Under the pieces are notes generated by a model that searched no databases, was not told the DNA's origin, and saw only the letters and a program-made list of their open reading frames with translations. The position numbers and the translations under genes are program-made. Positions 12,858 through 24,217 of a stretch of 64,000 nucleotides of DNA are shown piece after piece; the stretch's first letter is position 1; the number at the start of each line of letters is the position of its first letter. Source of the stretch: Amanita rubescens (taxonomy: Eukaryota > Basidiomycota > Agaricomycetes > Agaricales > Amanitaceae); NCBI GenBank assembly GCA_015039365.1, contig WION01000035.1:248001-312000 (forward strand). The letters run 5' to 3'.

Positions 12858-13207
12858 CGTTATATGTATATAATACAGTATAACTAATGGCGAATCCATC
12901 TTCGTGTCGGCTCCGAGCCGACGGTGTTTTGTATCTGAATTTAGGCTTCAAATTGACGATGATGGTGTGGGAGGATGTTCGGTTAAGCTCCGCCGAGTTA
13001 CGTGAATTTCTCAATGTAGTATAGACGTTGCTAAGCGATTAGCGCTTGACAAACACGGTGGCTCGCGGCAGGGCCGATGGCCCCATTCTTAAATGAGCCT
13101 CTCCGTAAAATAATGTGGCCTCATTTCACTCAGCGGGCCTCACACCACCTCGAGAGGAGCGAGCGTGCATTTCGTGCATTTACCCCTCCTTCACTGACAT
13201 ACCCCCC
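12858..13207. other. spacer between helicase copies 2 and 3
   Basis: Only 350 bp, holding the copy 2 terminator region and the copy 3 promoter. I see no gene. The open frame that runs into copy 3 from 13115 starts with GTG, and its first 31 codons have no counterpart in copy 2. Confidence 0.6.
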
Positions 13208-16200
13208 ATGGCGCAAATTTGTCCCAATTTTCTTGCCTATGGATCGTGTTCCGACGCGTCTTGTAACATGAACCACACCACATTTACGTGTGAGCCGTGT
13301 GGTTTTGTCACGTCAAGTGGGGCATACTACAAGTCGCACATGGAAGGGAAGAAACACCGAAAGTGCATTGCCTGCCGCAATGTGACACTATTCTGTCCTC
13401 TCTGCCAGAGAAACATTCCAAGCGCTGCTTGGACTGCTCATGTGGGGGGTCGCCCTCACCGCGAAGAAGCAGCGCGACAAAATGCCTCCCCAGATGTTTC
13501 TCCTCAGGAAGGCATAACCTCCGCGACCGAGGTTTACTGCGACATGTGCCGTTTCGTGGTCCGTCGGTGGGAATGGGAACGCCATGTTACGAGCCCCCGG
13601 CATAAGAAGAGAGAAGAATATTTGTCTTTCAAGGCCGCGTTGGATGAGATGGAGAAGGACAAGAATGGGTTGATGACCGAAGGCGACTTTGACTTTGGCA
13701 TTGTGGAACCTAATATTGCTACTTATGGCACGCGTCGCGCCGCGAAGGTTCGGTTGACTGCACCTTCCTCGAGGATTGGCATGATATCCTGCCGACTTCT
13801 ATCTTCCAAAGACTCGCAAGACGAAGCTAGTCCTGTGTACGTGTAATCTCAGTTGTTATGAAGTCAATTAATAAAATTGCTTACTTAGGTTTGAAATAAC
13901 GTTGGAGGGCGCGAATCGCAATATAACGACTATTACACCGATCACTGTGCAGGTGACTTTCAAACAGAAACATATTGGCCGGTACGAAGACAGGATTGAG
14001 ATGTTGTTCGAGGACATCCAGCTTGATCAGCGATTTATCATTTCCAAGCCTTTGTCGGCAATTGTCGGCAGCAAAGCAGACCATGAAGCTCTCAAGCCAA
14101 TAGCACCCTATACCGTGCAGCCCCGTACAACGCGAGAACCAGAACTCAAGATCGTTGAGGGCGTCCAACCTCCATCCACTCAGGCAGTCCCTTATATTGG
14201 AAGGCTTCCTCTCGCCCTCATTCCTTCTCATCTGTTGTCAACCTTGTCGTCTGGAACCACAGGTGAGATTATAGCAAGAATTCGGCGCGCATACCTTCCC
14301 CGGGAATTCAACTCGGAGACGTACGCAAGATTGTTCAAGCACCTCTTGTGGATAGAAGAATATCGGTCTGAGTAAGATACTTTAATAGTCCATCCCGCAA
14401 TTGGCGTTAACTCTTTCAGGCGAGATCTCGAACGGTACGACATAACGAACACAACGCTGTCGAAGTATGGTCCATACTATTAGTAAGCACTTTGCAATTC
14501 AACCGCATCGTGAGTTTGACCTAATAAATTTTAGTTTGGACGTGCCTGGTCTTGCCGAGAAGCGTCCCAGCGTCCTGATAGGTCAAAGTTTTCGTGCCGA
14601 AAATGATCTTATTGCTAACGTTGACTCGTAGGTGACAGGATCCTTGTCCAAAGGTCAGACGCTTCAAAGGGCCATTGGTATTCTGGTAGTGTCCACCTCG
14701 TGCGACAGCGTGAAGTCGGCCTACGATTTCATGAGTCATTCTCCGGATGGTCGTCAAATCAGACTTACAACGTCAGATTCAAGTTGAACCGCTTGGTCTT
14801 GCAAAGACAGCATATGGCAATGGATACAGCTTTCTCTCAAGATCGGGTTTTGTTTCCGGAAGGCATACATCTGCAGGCTTTCAGATTAGTCGAACCACCG
14901 ATTAGGGCCATCGACCCGCTAATCCGAAAGAACGCACTGCAACTAAGGGCGGCCACGACGATCGTGAATAGCCCGCCGGGTTCTGTTCCCTTCATAATCT
15001 TTGGACCGTATGTTACGTTATTCGTTGTGAGGTCTCGTACGATCTGATATGTTTTGATACGACAGGCCGGGTACCGGGAAGACCATCACTATGATAGAGG
15101 CTATGAAACAAATATTGAGAAAGTATCCCAACGCCAGAGTGCTAGCATGTGCACCGAGCAATTCAGCGGCAGACATTCTTGTATCGCGACTCGGCTCCAC
15201 TCTTGGTCCTGATGAAATGTTTCGCTTCTATGCGCCATCTCGGTCCAAGGCGCATATGCCCATCGAACTGTTAAAGTACGCTCACATCCGGGACGATGGG
15301 TCATTCTCTGTGCCTCCTATGGCAAGAATGAAACGCTTCCGCATAATAGTCACGACATGCGTCTCCGCTTCAGTCGTTGCCGGGATCGGCCTTCCCAGAG
15401 GACACTACAGTCATGTCTTCATTGACGAAGCGGGGCAAGCAACTGAGCCCGAGGCATTCGTGTCCATCAAGACGATAGCAGCCAATGCAACGAATATTGT
15501 GCTATCGGGAGACCCCAAGCAACTTGGACCTATCATTCGCTCAACTGTTGCTCGAGTACTGGGCCTTGAGAAGAGCTATCTTGAGCGATTGATGGAGCGT
15601 GATGTATACGATATCGAGAGACATCATGGCACGACGTGGGTGATGTGTTATTTGCGATCCGTGCAATGCGTTATTGTGACATACCTTTTCTATCTTCTAG
15701 CATCGTCAAGCTTGTCCAGAACTTCCGGTCGCACGAAGCTATCCTCAAATTCTCGAATGAAAGGTTCTACGGTGGCGATCTCCAGAAGTGCGCCGATCCT
15801 GGTGTTACAAACGCCTACATCGGCTCTCAGTTCTTGCCTTCAAGGGATTTCCCCATCGTATTCCATGCTGTCGCCGGAAGAGACGAACGCGAAGCTTACT
15901 CACCTTCATTCTTCAACATCGATGAAGCGATCCAGGTCAAGTCATACGTCCAGGCATTGCGCGCCGAACGGAAGTTCCGAACTGGTGGGTCCTTGTGCAC
16001 ATTCAGTTTCACCGTTTCCCTGACGATCGGACGTCTGACCTCTTCTGTCTCACAGCGGAGAGCGATATAGGTATCATAACGCCGTACAATGCGCAGTGTT
16101 TGAAGATTCGGGCCATCCTTAAGGGTGTAGCTGACGATATCAAGGTGGGCAGCGTTGAAGAGTTCCAGGGACAGGTACGGTACTTCTTTTGCGGCCGCTC

Positions 16201-16709
16201 TCAATGGTCAGTATGGTAACAACTGACACCCTTGTCAGGAACGCAAGGTTATTATCATTTCTACCGTAAGGAGCAGTAGAGAATTTATCGAATACGATCT
16301 CCGTCACACTCTTGGTTTTGTAGCGAGCCCGCGAAGATTCAATGGTATGTATTCATCGCAGAGAGTTTTTAACCTGGCTAATTTTGCTTTTCCTTTTCGT
16401 TCAGTGGCTGTAACAAGGGCTAAATCGCTCTTGATTATTATTGGCGATCCACACGTGCTTTCTCTTGACCCCCTGTGGCGTTCGTTTATGAACTACATTT
16501 ATAATCACGGGGGATGGACAGGGCCTCTTCCAACTTGGGATACGGAAGAACCCGTTGAAGAGCGAGGAGGGTACGACAAGAGAATTCGGGCAAAGGCAGA
16601 AATCGACATGAATGATTTCGCAAGGCGTATTGAAGCTCTCACCCTTTCGAGGATAGACGGAGAAGACTACGATGCCAATGTAGATAGACCCTGGAGAGAT
16701 GTTGAGTGA
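13208..16709 (+). CDS. SDE3/MOV10-like RNA helicase with CCCH and C2H2 fingers, copy 3
   Basis: 993 residues from exons 13208-13836, 13889-14371, 14420-14482, 14535-14581, 14632-15007, 15066-15635, 15701-15984, 16056-16174, 16239-16344, 16405-16709. Six exons (483, 63, 47, 284, 119, 106 nt) equal those of copy 2, so the copies arose by tandem duplication. The start at 13208 (CCCCCATGGCG) aligns with copy 2: CPNFLAYGSCSDASCNMNH is the CCCH finger, followed by three C2H2 fingers. Core motifs: GPPGTGKT (Pro where copies 1 and 2 have Phe), [47 protein letters not shown]. Introns in the 3' half (58-71 nt) are longer than in copy 2 (46-53 nt). No breaks are seen. Role inferred: RNA remodelling, possibly in silencing. 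Confidence 0.93.
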
Positions 16710-18592
16710 AGACACAATGGGTCTAGAGCGGACGCAAAACCCTCATTCCAAAACGATACAATTAATTTCGTTCCTTCATCATTGCCATTCCTTATATTAC
16801 TAACGTTATCTTATTTAGATATACACTTCATATACCATCATATAATCACTACCTAGCGGTTGAAGAATAATACTAGCTCGTCTGTCCTGACTGCTGATGT
16901 GTGAGATGTGAGAGAAACTATTAAATCCGTTTCATCGTTGCTAGGGGCTTCACTTCCGCTTCGGAGGTGAGCCACTTGTGGCCAGCGCTCAGGTACCAAC
17001 CAATGTTCCATATGCAAGTGATGTCTAATTTTATCGCGTTCGGCATTCTGACGTCAACCCCACATGGATAGACCTCTTGGCTCTTTGTAATTGCGCTTGG
17101 AAACGCCTAGTTGACGAGAACAATCGAAGCAGGGCAAGACGTGATCCGGACGGGACAAATCACAGGATACCCGAAAAGTTATCATTCCCCCAGACGTTCG
17201 CGAGAAAGGAGATTGATTTTTTTTCGGGCGCTGGCCCGTATGATAAAAATATACACGCGAACAGCAAATTGGTTACACCCAAGTGGCAGATTTCATTACC
17301 GTCGATTGCGCAACGTTTCTCGGAAAGCAGGAGCGCGTCCGAGTCGGCGATGCACTACTTTAGCCTGCTAGAGCGTTAAAAGTCAAAACGATGCGATAGC
17401 CGATGCAAGCGCAACTCCGATGCGCCTACGTGGTCAGCCCCATCGAGCAAGTGAAACTTGCGTGGGACGGCGAGAAGAAGATGGAAACCATCGAGAAAAA
17501 TACTTAGGAGTAAGTCAATACCTAAAGTTACTTAAACATCGGTATTTATCATGCTGTTCGTGGCATAAATTATCAGAATCAAATCGCGAAGCGTGCGCAG
17601 GTCGTGGTGATTGATTTTCAGGGCAGGAATATGAGTCAATCGATGACCAGGTAACCTCGTAGAGGCCGGATTCCCGATCCGCGCTCATCGCCCCGTAGCG
17701 GCAGCTGTGTCTTAGCGGCGTTTTGTGTGTCGATTGTTTTCGGGGAAGAAGAATGCAATTGCAGTCAACGGAACGCCGTACAAATGCAAATACGTGATGC
17801 GGGCTTTACGGCGACTAAGTAAGTATTCTGCCTACATAAGCCTGGGAAGTGGCGTTGGAGAAGCAGGTCAATTTGATAGCAGAAATTGATAGACGCGCAC
17901 GTTGGTGCAAGTGTCGGAACGCCGAAGACCGCAATGCATTACGGCCATTACGCTTAGATCCTTCAACAGCGCGAAAGTGGCCAACGAACGTCTTTTTACC
18001 GTGACAGGAGCAGAAGGTAATGTCTCCACCACGAGTCTGACTCAAGCACTCCTTCGGAATGGCTAATTTCAGCCCGAGGCTCCAGCGACGGCAACGCATT
18101 CCGTATGCGCATGTGGTATATTACTCTCTTATCTGCTCAATCGCAAACCGTGGCCACTGACGGTGCCTTGAGGGTGTCATGATATTTTCACACGAAGTGG
18201 AGCCGCGTGTCAAGGCGTCCCTGGCCATTCCATATGTTATTTGAAACCGGGGCGTAGGTAACTTGGAAACGTGGCGCTTGGTCTGAGGACGCGCACTAAG
18301 ACCGGAAGGGAGGTAATCTGGAGGTGATTAACGTGTCAACCTAGGTAGAATGGGCACAACCGAGGACATCTATCTAAAGCACGATCGATATCGCTGGCAC
18401 GGAGATCACCTGAAGCTTGTGTGGCGGGTGCTGAAATGGACGGGCCGTGCGCAGTGGCAGGACCGGCGGAGTTGTGTGATGGTTCCTCGGTGCCTGTGTA
18501 TGGGAATTCCCAGCACGTGATCGATGAGGAAATGTGCCTGATCGTGGCTGCTAAATTGTCGCCTGCCTGCTCTCCCATCGTTTCCTCTCCCC
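16710..18592. other. 1.9-kb stretch without a recognisable gene
   Basis: Open frames here (for example 17077-17379, 17815-18099, 18421-18633) are short, overlap on both strands and show no domain. The last few hundred bases are the 5' flank of the G-alpha gene. I found no tRNA-like fold and no long repeat by eye. Confidence 0.45.
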
Positions 18593-20864
18593 ATGCCAGT
18601 CGTCTCCTCCTCAAGGCGAAGTTTTGCCACTGACGACCCTTTCGATGTCGCTCTCAGGCCTCCACAGAACGAATCACCTCAAGAGCGTCAACAGAGGCTT
18701 TCGCGCGAAGACGAGGCAAAGAAAGTTAGCCAAGCTATCGACGCAGGCATCAAGGCGGAGAGACAGGCGCGGAGGAAGCAGCGTATCGTCAGATTACTTC
18801 TTCTGGGCCAGAGCGAGTCGGGTGAGGAATGATCATCTCACTTCTTCAATCAGTCTATAACTAGATGTATGCAGGCAAATCGACCACTCTTAGGCGTGAG
18901 TAACCCCTCACAATCCACCGCCCGTCTTGTCACATCTCGTGCTCTTAGAGTTCCAACGTTTATACACTCCCACCACATTTCGTCAAGAGAGAATCCTATG
19001 GCGTGCGGTTATCCAGCTTAACGTTGTTCGGTCAATCCGCACGATCCTCGAGGCCGTTTCTTCTGCCTCCGTTTCAACATCCCCGACCACTTCGCCTTAC
19101 TCTTCCCCTAAAATGAAGTCACGGGTACCCCGTATATCTCAGAACTCGGACTCTAGTCAAAGTAAGAATGGCGAATCATCCCGTGCTATGGAGAACTCGC
19201 GTAAGGGGTCGGGAGGCGGGTATGGCCACGATTCTGACTCTGAACGCGGTGGGCGACGTTCTAACCGCTCTCCAACCTTACTCGGTGTTCCCTCCCCCCT
19301 TGAGAATCTTAAAAACCGCCTTGCACCCCTTCGTCGCGTAGAAACGCTTCTGATAGCAAAGCTTGTATCCCCGAACGAGGAAGAACCAACCCACCTGGGT
19401 CGCTCCTCTGGGTCCTCGGGCTCGCCGGTTAGCCAGACTTTTCCTACTCAACCGCATCATTTACCACGTCGGCCATCACAAAACGGTGTACTACCCCGTG
19501 ACCAGGAATTTTTCGTTCGGGCAAGTCAGGGAATAAAAGGCGTGTTAACACGTGCAAGGGCAGCCAATTCGAGTGTAAGCGAGAGTGACGACAGTGTATC
19601 TGACAGGCGCACAACCGGCCTCAGAGATGGGGATGCAGAGACCCCAGATGAGATCCAGGAGGTATTGCATGCCTGTCAGGATGATATGATTCAACTATGG
19701 TACGATGAAAATGTTCGGGAAATATTGAGGACGAAGAAAATAAGGCTAGAGGAGACTTCCGGATTGTGAGTGTTGCCACGTTGCCGCGAACCCTGAGCAA
19801 TTCTGACGTATGTTTTAGCTTCTTAAATGATTTGGAACGCGTAACATCTTTGCGATATGTTCCGTCCGACGGTCAGATACGATCTAACCCTTGTCCATTC
19901 ACGCGCTAACGAGGCGCAGAGGATGTGTTGAAAGCTCGCCTCAAGACAGTCGGCGTCTGCGAGTATAAATTCACAATGGAGGTGTCAATCGGCCGAGATT
20001 ATGGTGCAGAGTGGCGCATAATTGATGTCGGAGGTACCAGAAGTCAGGTGAGATAAAACCTTTGAACGATGGCTCATGCTAATTCGCTTCAGCGTCGTAA
20101 GTTTAATTTCCCACGCAAATAGGGTTCATCAATATATCTGTTACTCCCGCAGCCACTTGGGTACCTTTCTTTGATGACGGTATGCAAATCCTATATGATC
20201 TGTCACATCCTTCTAAAGATGGCAAATAGCGGATGCTATCATCTTCCTTGCACCTATATCGGGCTTCGATCAGGTCCTGGCCGAAGATCGGTCTGTCAAC
20301 CGGCTGGTACGTCTCCTATCGTGAAATGATCAACGATCTGAACGCGATCTAACAGGAAGACTCCATCTTACTGTGGAAAGACGTTTGTTCAAACAAACTG
20401 CTTGCGAACGTGGAACTCATCTTGTTCATGAACAAATGCGATATATTCGAAGCGAAGCTCAACTCAGGATTAATGTTAGTTCTATTGCTCAAACCATAAA
20501 TCTATTCACCCCCATATTAGATTGTCAAAGTACGTTCGGAGTTACGGCGACAGGGAGAACGAGTTTGAAGCGGCTAGCAAATGTGAGAAAAGTTGAAAAC
20601 CTGACCGTTATTCCTGCATCTAACACTACTGGCCAGATCTGAGGGGCAAGTTCAACGCCATCCACCGGGAGCACTCACCTAATCCACGCAAATTCTATGC
20701 CTTTTGTACATCTGTAACTGATACGACTACAACGTCCGGCATCATTGCCAGCGGTACGTTCCCTCTCCTTTCTTCCTTGAAACGAAAATAGTCCTTATCG
20801 ATGCTATTTGACAGTTCGCGACATGGTCGTTAGACGAAACTTAAAACAATCAAAAATGATGTAA
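18593..20864 (+). CDS. divergent G-protein alpha subunit
   Basis: 567 residues from twelve exons: 18593-18821, 18875-18895, 18949-19765, 19819-19871, 19920-20047, 20093-20096, 20153-20179, 20230-20306, 20356-20474, 20521-20582, 20637-20753, 20815-20864. Signals from seven-transmembrane receptors by GTP binding at the plasma membrane. G1 is GQSESGKST (72-80), switch I has RLKTVG (380-385), switch II reads DVGGTRSQ (409-416), G4 is NKCD (478-481) and G5 FCTSVTDT. The normal catalytic Gln after DVGG is Thr, so intrinsic GTPase activity should be weak; this is seen in other divergent basidiomycete G-alphas. A Ser-rich insert of about 200 residues sits in the helical domain (exon 3). The N-terminus lacks the MGxxxS myristoylation site of canonical subunits. 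A 4-nt exon (CGTC) is needed to keep phase between SQ and RPTW. Confidence 0.9.
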
Positions 20865-21853
20865 ATGCCTCGGTCCTTGTGCACTCGGTACTACATCGCC
20901 CATCTATTGCTAAATCTGAACTACACTATGGGACTCTGGAATATTTACCAGCGACTATTTCGGTATGACACGATGATTGATTACGACTCGATCTACCTGT
21001 ATTCAATATTCAATCGGCACCTCTTTCCCCCTATTTTTCGCATATAAATCCACTATATACATTAGCATACTAGAGTTGTTGTTTGATACAAGTCGCTTTT
21101 AGTTGTATTCTTTGTATCTTTAACGTATCTTACGAATTGCGATACGGTCGAGTTATGGTCAGGACTTGACGTACGTGCCACTGGCGACTGCACTCCGCCC
21201 TCTTGTATGATTGGCCTAGAAACCGGGGCCGATATGAATTTGAACGTAGCATGGTCTCATTAATTGTAGCACCAACTCGATCGGTGGCTGTGGCTTTATT
21301 ATTGGGCCGCCCGTAATTCCGCTGAAGACCATGTGTTTTTGATCCATCACGGTAGACATCGACGTTGATCCTGCACTACACTCAACTTCGGGTTGGAATG
21401 TATAGAAGATGATAAATTTGATCAAATTGTACTGGAAGAACAGTTTCGACGAGGCTCACCGTTGTGCGGCTCTGGTATTCTGGCAGCGATAGCTACCGGA
21501 TTTGAAACTGAAATTTAAGCCGAACATACTTGAGTCTGCTTTAGCCTGAGCTACCTCGGATAATGCGTGAATTGATTATACTCGGGTCGGATGGCCAAAC
21601 TTCATTGGAGCGAAGCCGATCCAGCACAACTAGTTCCTCGAGCGGCACCATATTGGACTTTGGTGATGCCGCGAATATGAGCCACTCATTGTAAATTCGA
21701 CTCTCACAACGGCCCAATTTCCCCCCCTTTCGCTCACTTCGATCTCGTGACTCTGAGATTGGAATTTTTGTACAAAAAATTCTAAACTAAATGTACCCTA
21801 GGTTCAAGTCCTCGCATCCACTACTCTTGCAGTAGCCCAGGATAGCACGACAA
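20865..21853. other. intergenic, no gene seen
   Basis: Convergent 3' flanks of the G-alpha gene and the F-box locus. Short frames at 20865 and 21216 show no motif. Confidence 0.5.
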
Positions 21854-23216
21854 TCAAAGGGATGGAGTCAATCGCTCGAGCACCGAGCCATTGACATAAA
21901 CTTGAGCAAAGGATGGCCAACTGCGCATCACTTCCAAAACCTCATCGGGGAACTTTCCCCGCAAGGTCAACCAGATCACAAACTTCTCGAGCGGCGCAAT
22001 CTCGTGGCTCGGAAGGGACAATCCCTTCCCTCGAGCCTCCAAAAGGCGAGAAGTTGCGGTCACTATTTTCTCTACAAGATTCCCACGAATAATGTGACAC
22101 GTCCGAACCTGCAATACCTGCATTTTGGGCACATAGATGCAGCCCTCAAGTCCTGTAATATCCTGTATTACCTCGAGGGCTCGCCTTGGGTAAGTAATAG
22201 AGAGCTCTTCAACGCTGGCCAGTGCTTTCATTACTATGCGCATCTCCTTCGCTCTACAATTATCAAGTACCAATCGGCGAATGTGACAAGATGAACGTTG
22301 GATTAAAGACATTATTTCTCTTTCGTAGGGCTGATCATCGTGCAACCAATCGTAGCTGAGATCGGTGCACCCGTGTATGTGAAGATGTTCCAGTAAAGGC
22401 GCAGTGAACCAGGAGAACATCATGGCAAAGGCTAAGGAGATTTCGAGAAGCCGAAGGCCAGGAAGGCGTACAATGGGAAGTGGGGAATGGTGCCTTGATA
22501 TGCGGCCGAAGGTTGTGATGATGCGTAACTCTTCGATATTTTCTAACTGGAATAGAACTCCCCACGGATTATTACTGTCCTTGTCGAACTCTTTGCAGGA
22601 TGTTTCAAGTTTGAGCTTCGTCAATTGTGCCCATGGAAACTGCCATGTTGCCGCATATCTCGGGGTTGGATAGATCAAGTTCAGTTAGGTGCGGCGCGAT
22701 TTGGATTGGGTTATAGTGCTCCGGGGCTAGGGAATGGGGTATGGATATCCTGAGGGACTCAAGGCTCGACATGTACCCTCTGTATTTGAGTCCGTCCAAG
22801 ACTAGCTTTGCTCCATCTCCCAGCTTCAAATCGGCCTTTCTCCATCGCTTCGAGCACGATAATAGCGTTCCCCAAACTTTTTTAGGAAATGTTCGGAAGT
22901 CTGAATACGGCAGGGACACCGTGACGTCTATGGTGAGAGGCTGCTGTCCAGATCGTTCGAGGTATAAGGTCGCGCGGCGGTTCATTTCAACAAAGTGAGG
23001 GGATCTGACTCGCCAATCGGCAGGCTCTAGGGCAAAAGAGGTCCACAAATGCGTGTGGGACAGAAATATCCCTCTCCAACGCCTGCAAACCTGTCCAACG
23101 GCCCACGGAAACTCGTGAAGGTGAGATTTGTTATTTAAATCATGGAGAGCGATAGGTTCATCGCAAAGAAGATGAAAGATGTCCTGTAAAATTTCCGTTG
23201 GTACTTCGGAACTCAT
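21854..23216 (-). pseudogene. F-box/leucine-rich-type protein, frameshifted
   Basis: The first frame (ATG at 23216 down to 22605) begins SEVPTEILQDIFHLL, then VCRRWRGIFLSHTHLW, an F-box that would bind Skp1 in an SCF ubiquitin ligase. It runs to HLTELDLSNPE. The second frame, from about 22678 to the stop at 21854, picks up with AATWQFPWAQLTKLKLE and continues with LRR-like lines (LENIEELRI, LPGLRLLEISL, APLLEHLHIHG). The two frames overlap by 74 bp and are offset by one base near 22650. I see no GT-AG intron that joins them. Either a one-base indel has broken the gene or the assembly has an error; without the shift the product would be about 470 residues. Confidence 0.7.
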
Positions 23217-24217
23217 TTTGGCAGTATGCAGAGAGTTCGCAGCACGTGGCTCCTCGACACGGAGCGTTCCACGACCAACCCAACGATTCTAGAAAGTTGG
23301 TGGAGGAGGAGCAATCAACATGTGTACGCTTGTTTGCATTGTTTATGGTCCAGGTTAACTCATCGGAGTGCCACTTTGTTACTAACACGAATGCGAGATC
23401 ACCGGTGATTACCACCGTTCACCGCAATTCATGATGATCATTAGTGATCAGCGCAACATAGCACAACGCATCAACATCATAATCAACGTGTCTCAACTCT
23501 TACAAGTGTCGAGCAGCCCAACGAAGAAAACTCGCTTGCTCGTCTTGCTTGGGAACGTCTAGGAGATCTCTACAGCTACTTCAACTCTTGCTTTCTCCCT
23601 CGAGTCCGAACTTGGGCCGTCAACCTTTGCTACCATCGATCCCCCGTACTTCCACTCACTCTCGTCCGAGTCGTACGGCTGGCACTTCTGACACCTCTCG
23701 CGTATTCTATTCTGCTTATGCCTGCTTGTTTGAGGAAAGGGAAGAGGAGAAGGGTGACAACGAAGGTGAAAGAGAATAGTATTGACGAATATGGCAACAG
23801 GGAAGGCCCTGCTCACTTTCGTAAGCAACTGCTCAGTTTTTCCGAGTGCGGCACCGTTTGCCGAATGTTCCGCACTAATTCCGGAAGTTGTTTATACATG
23901 CCCCCCGAACACCATCTAAAATATAATTTCAATTTCCGTTTATTGTCGCATAAAAAAATCTGGACGTTCGGTCATAAGCACAACTTGTGCATTGTAAATA
24001 TTAGATACTGCCTGAGGTAGACGCAGATTGAAGCCAATACGATGAAGAAGCCACAGAAGTCACTGCTCCAATGTATTGTTATGCTAGGTTAAAATATGTA
24101 ATCAGTACAGTAAGGACATTAGATTGGCCATGTACTATTTGTAATCAGTAAAATGACACCCGTACGAACACAAGTCGACGAGTTGTATGAGAGTCCGAGT
24201 TTTTATAAAAAAAAGGT
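23217..24217. other. 1-kb stretch without a recognisable gene
   Basis: Holds the upstream flank of the F-box locus and the 3' flank of the alpha-kinase. The frame at 23549-23779 is Ser/Leu/Pro-rich and unsupported. Confidence 0.5.

Noticed and set aside
13115..13207. N-terminal extension of helicase copy 3
   Set aside because: The upstream start is GTG, and the extra residues have no match in copy 2, whose CCCH finger starts at its ATG.
21790..21830. GGTTCAAGTCC word resembling a tRNA T-arm
   Set aside because: The flanking bases do not form an acceptor, D or anticodon stem.
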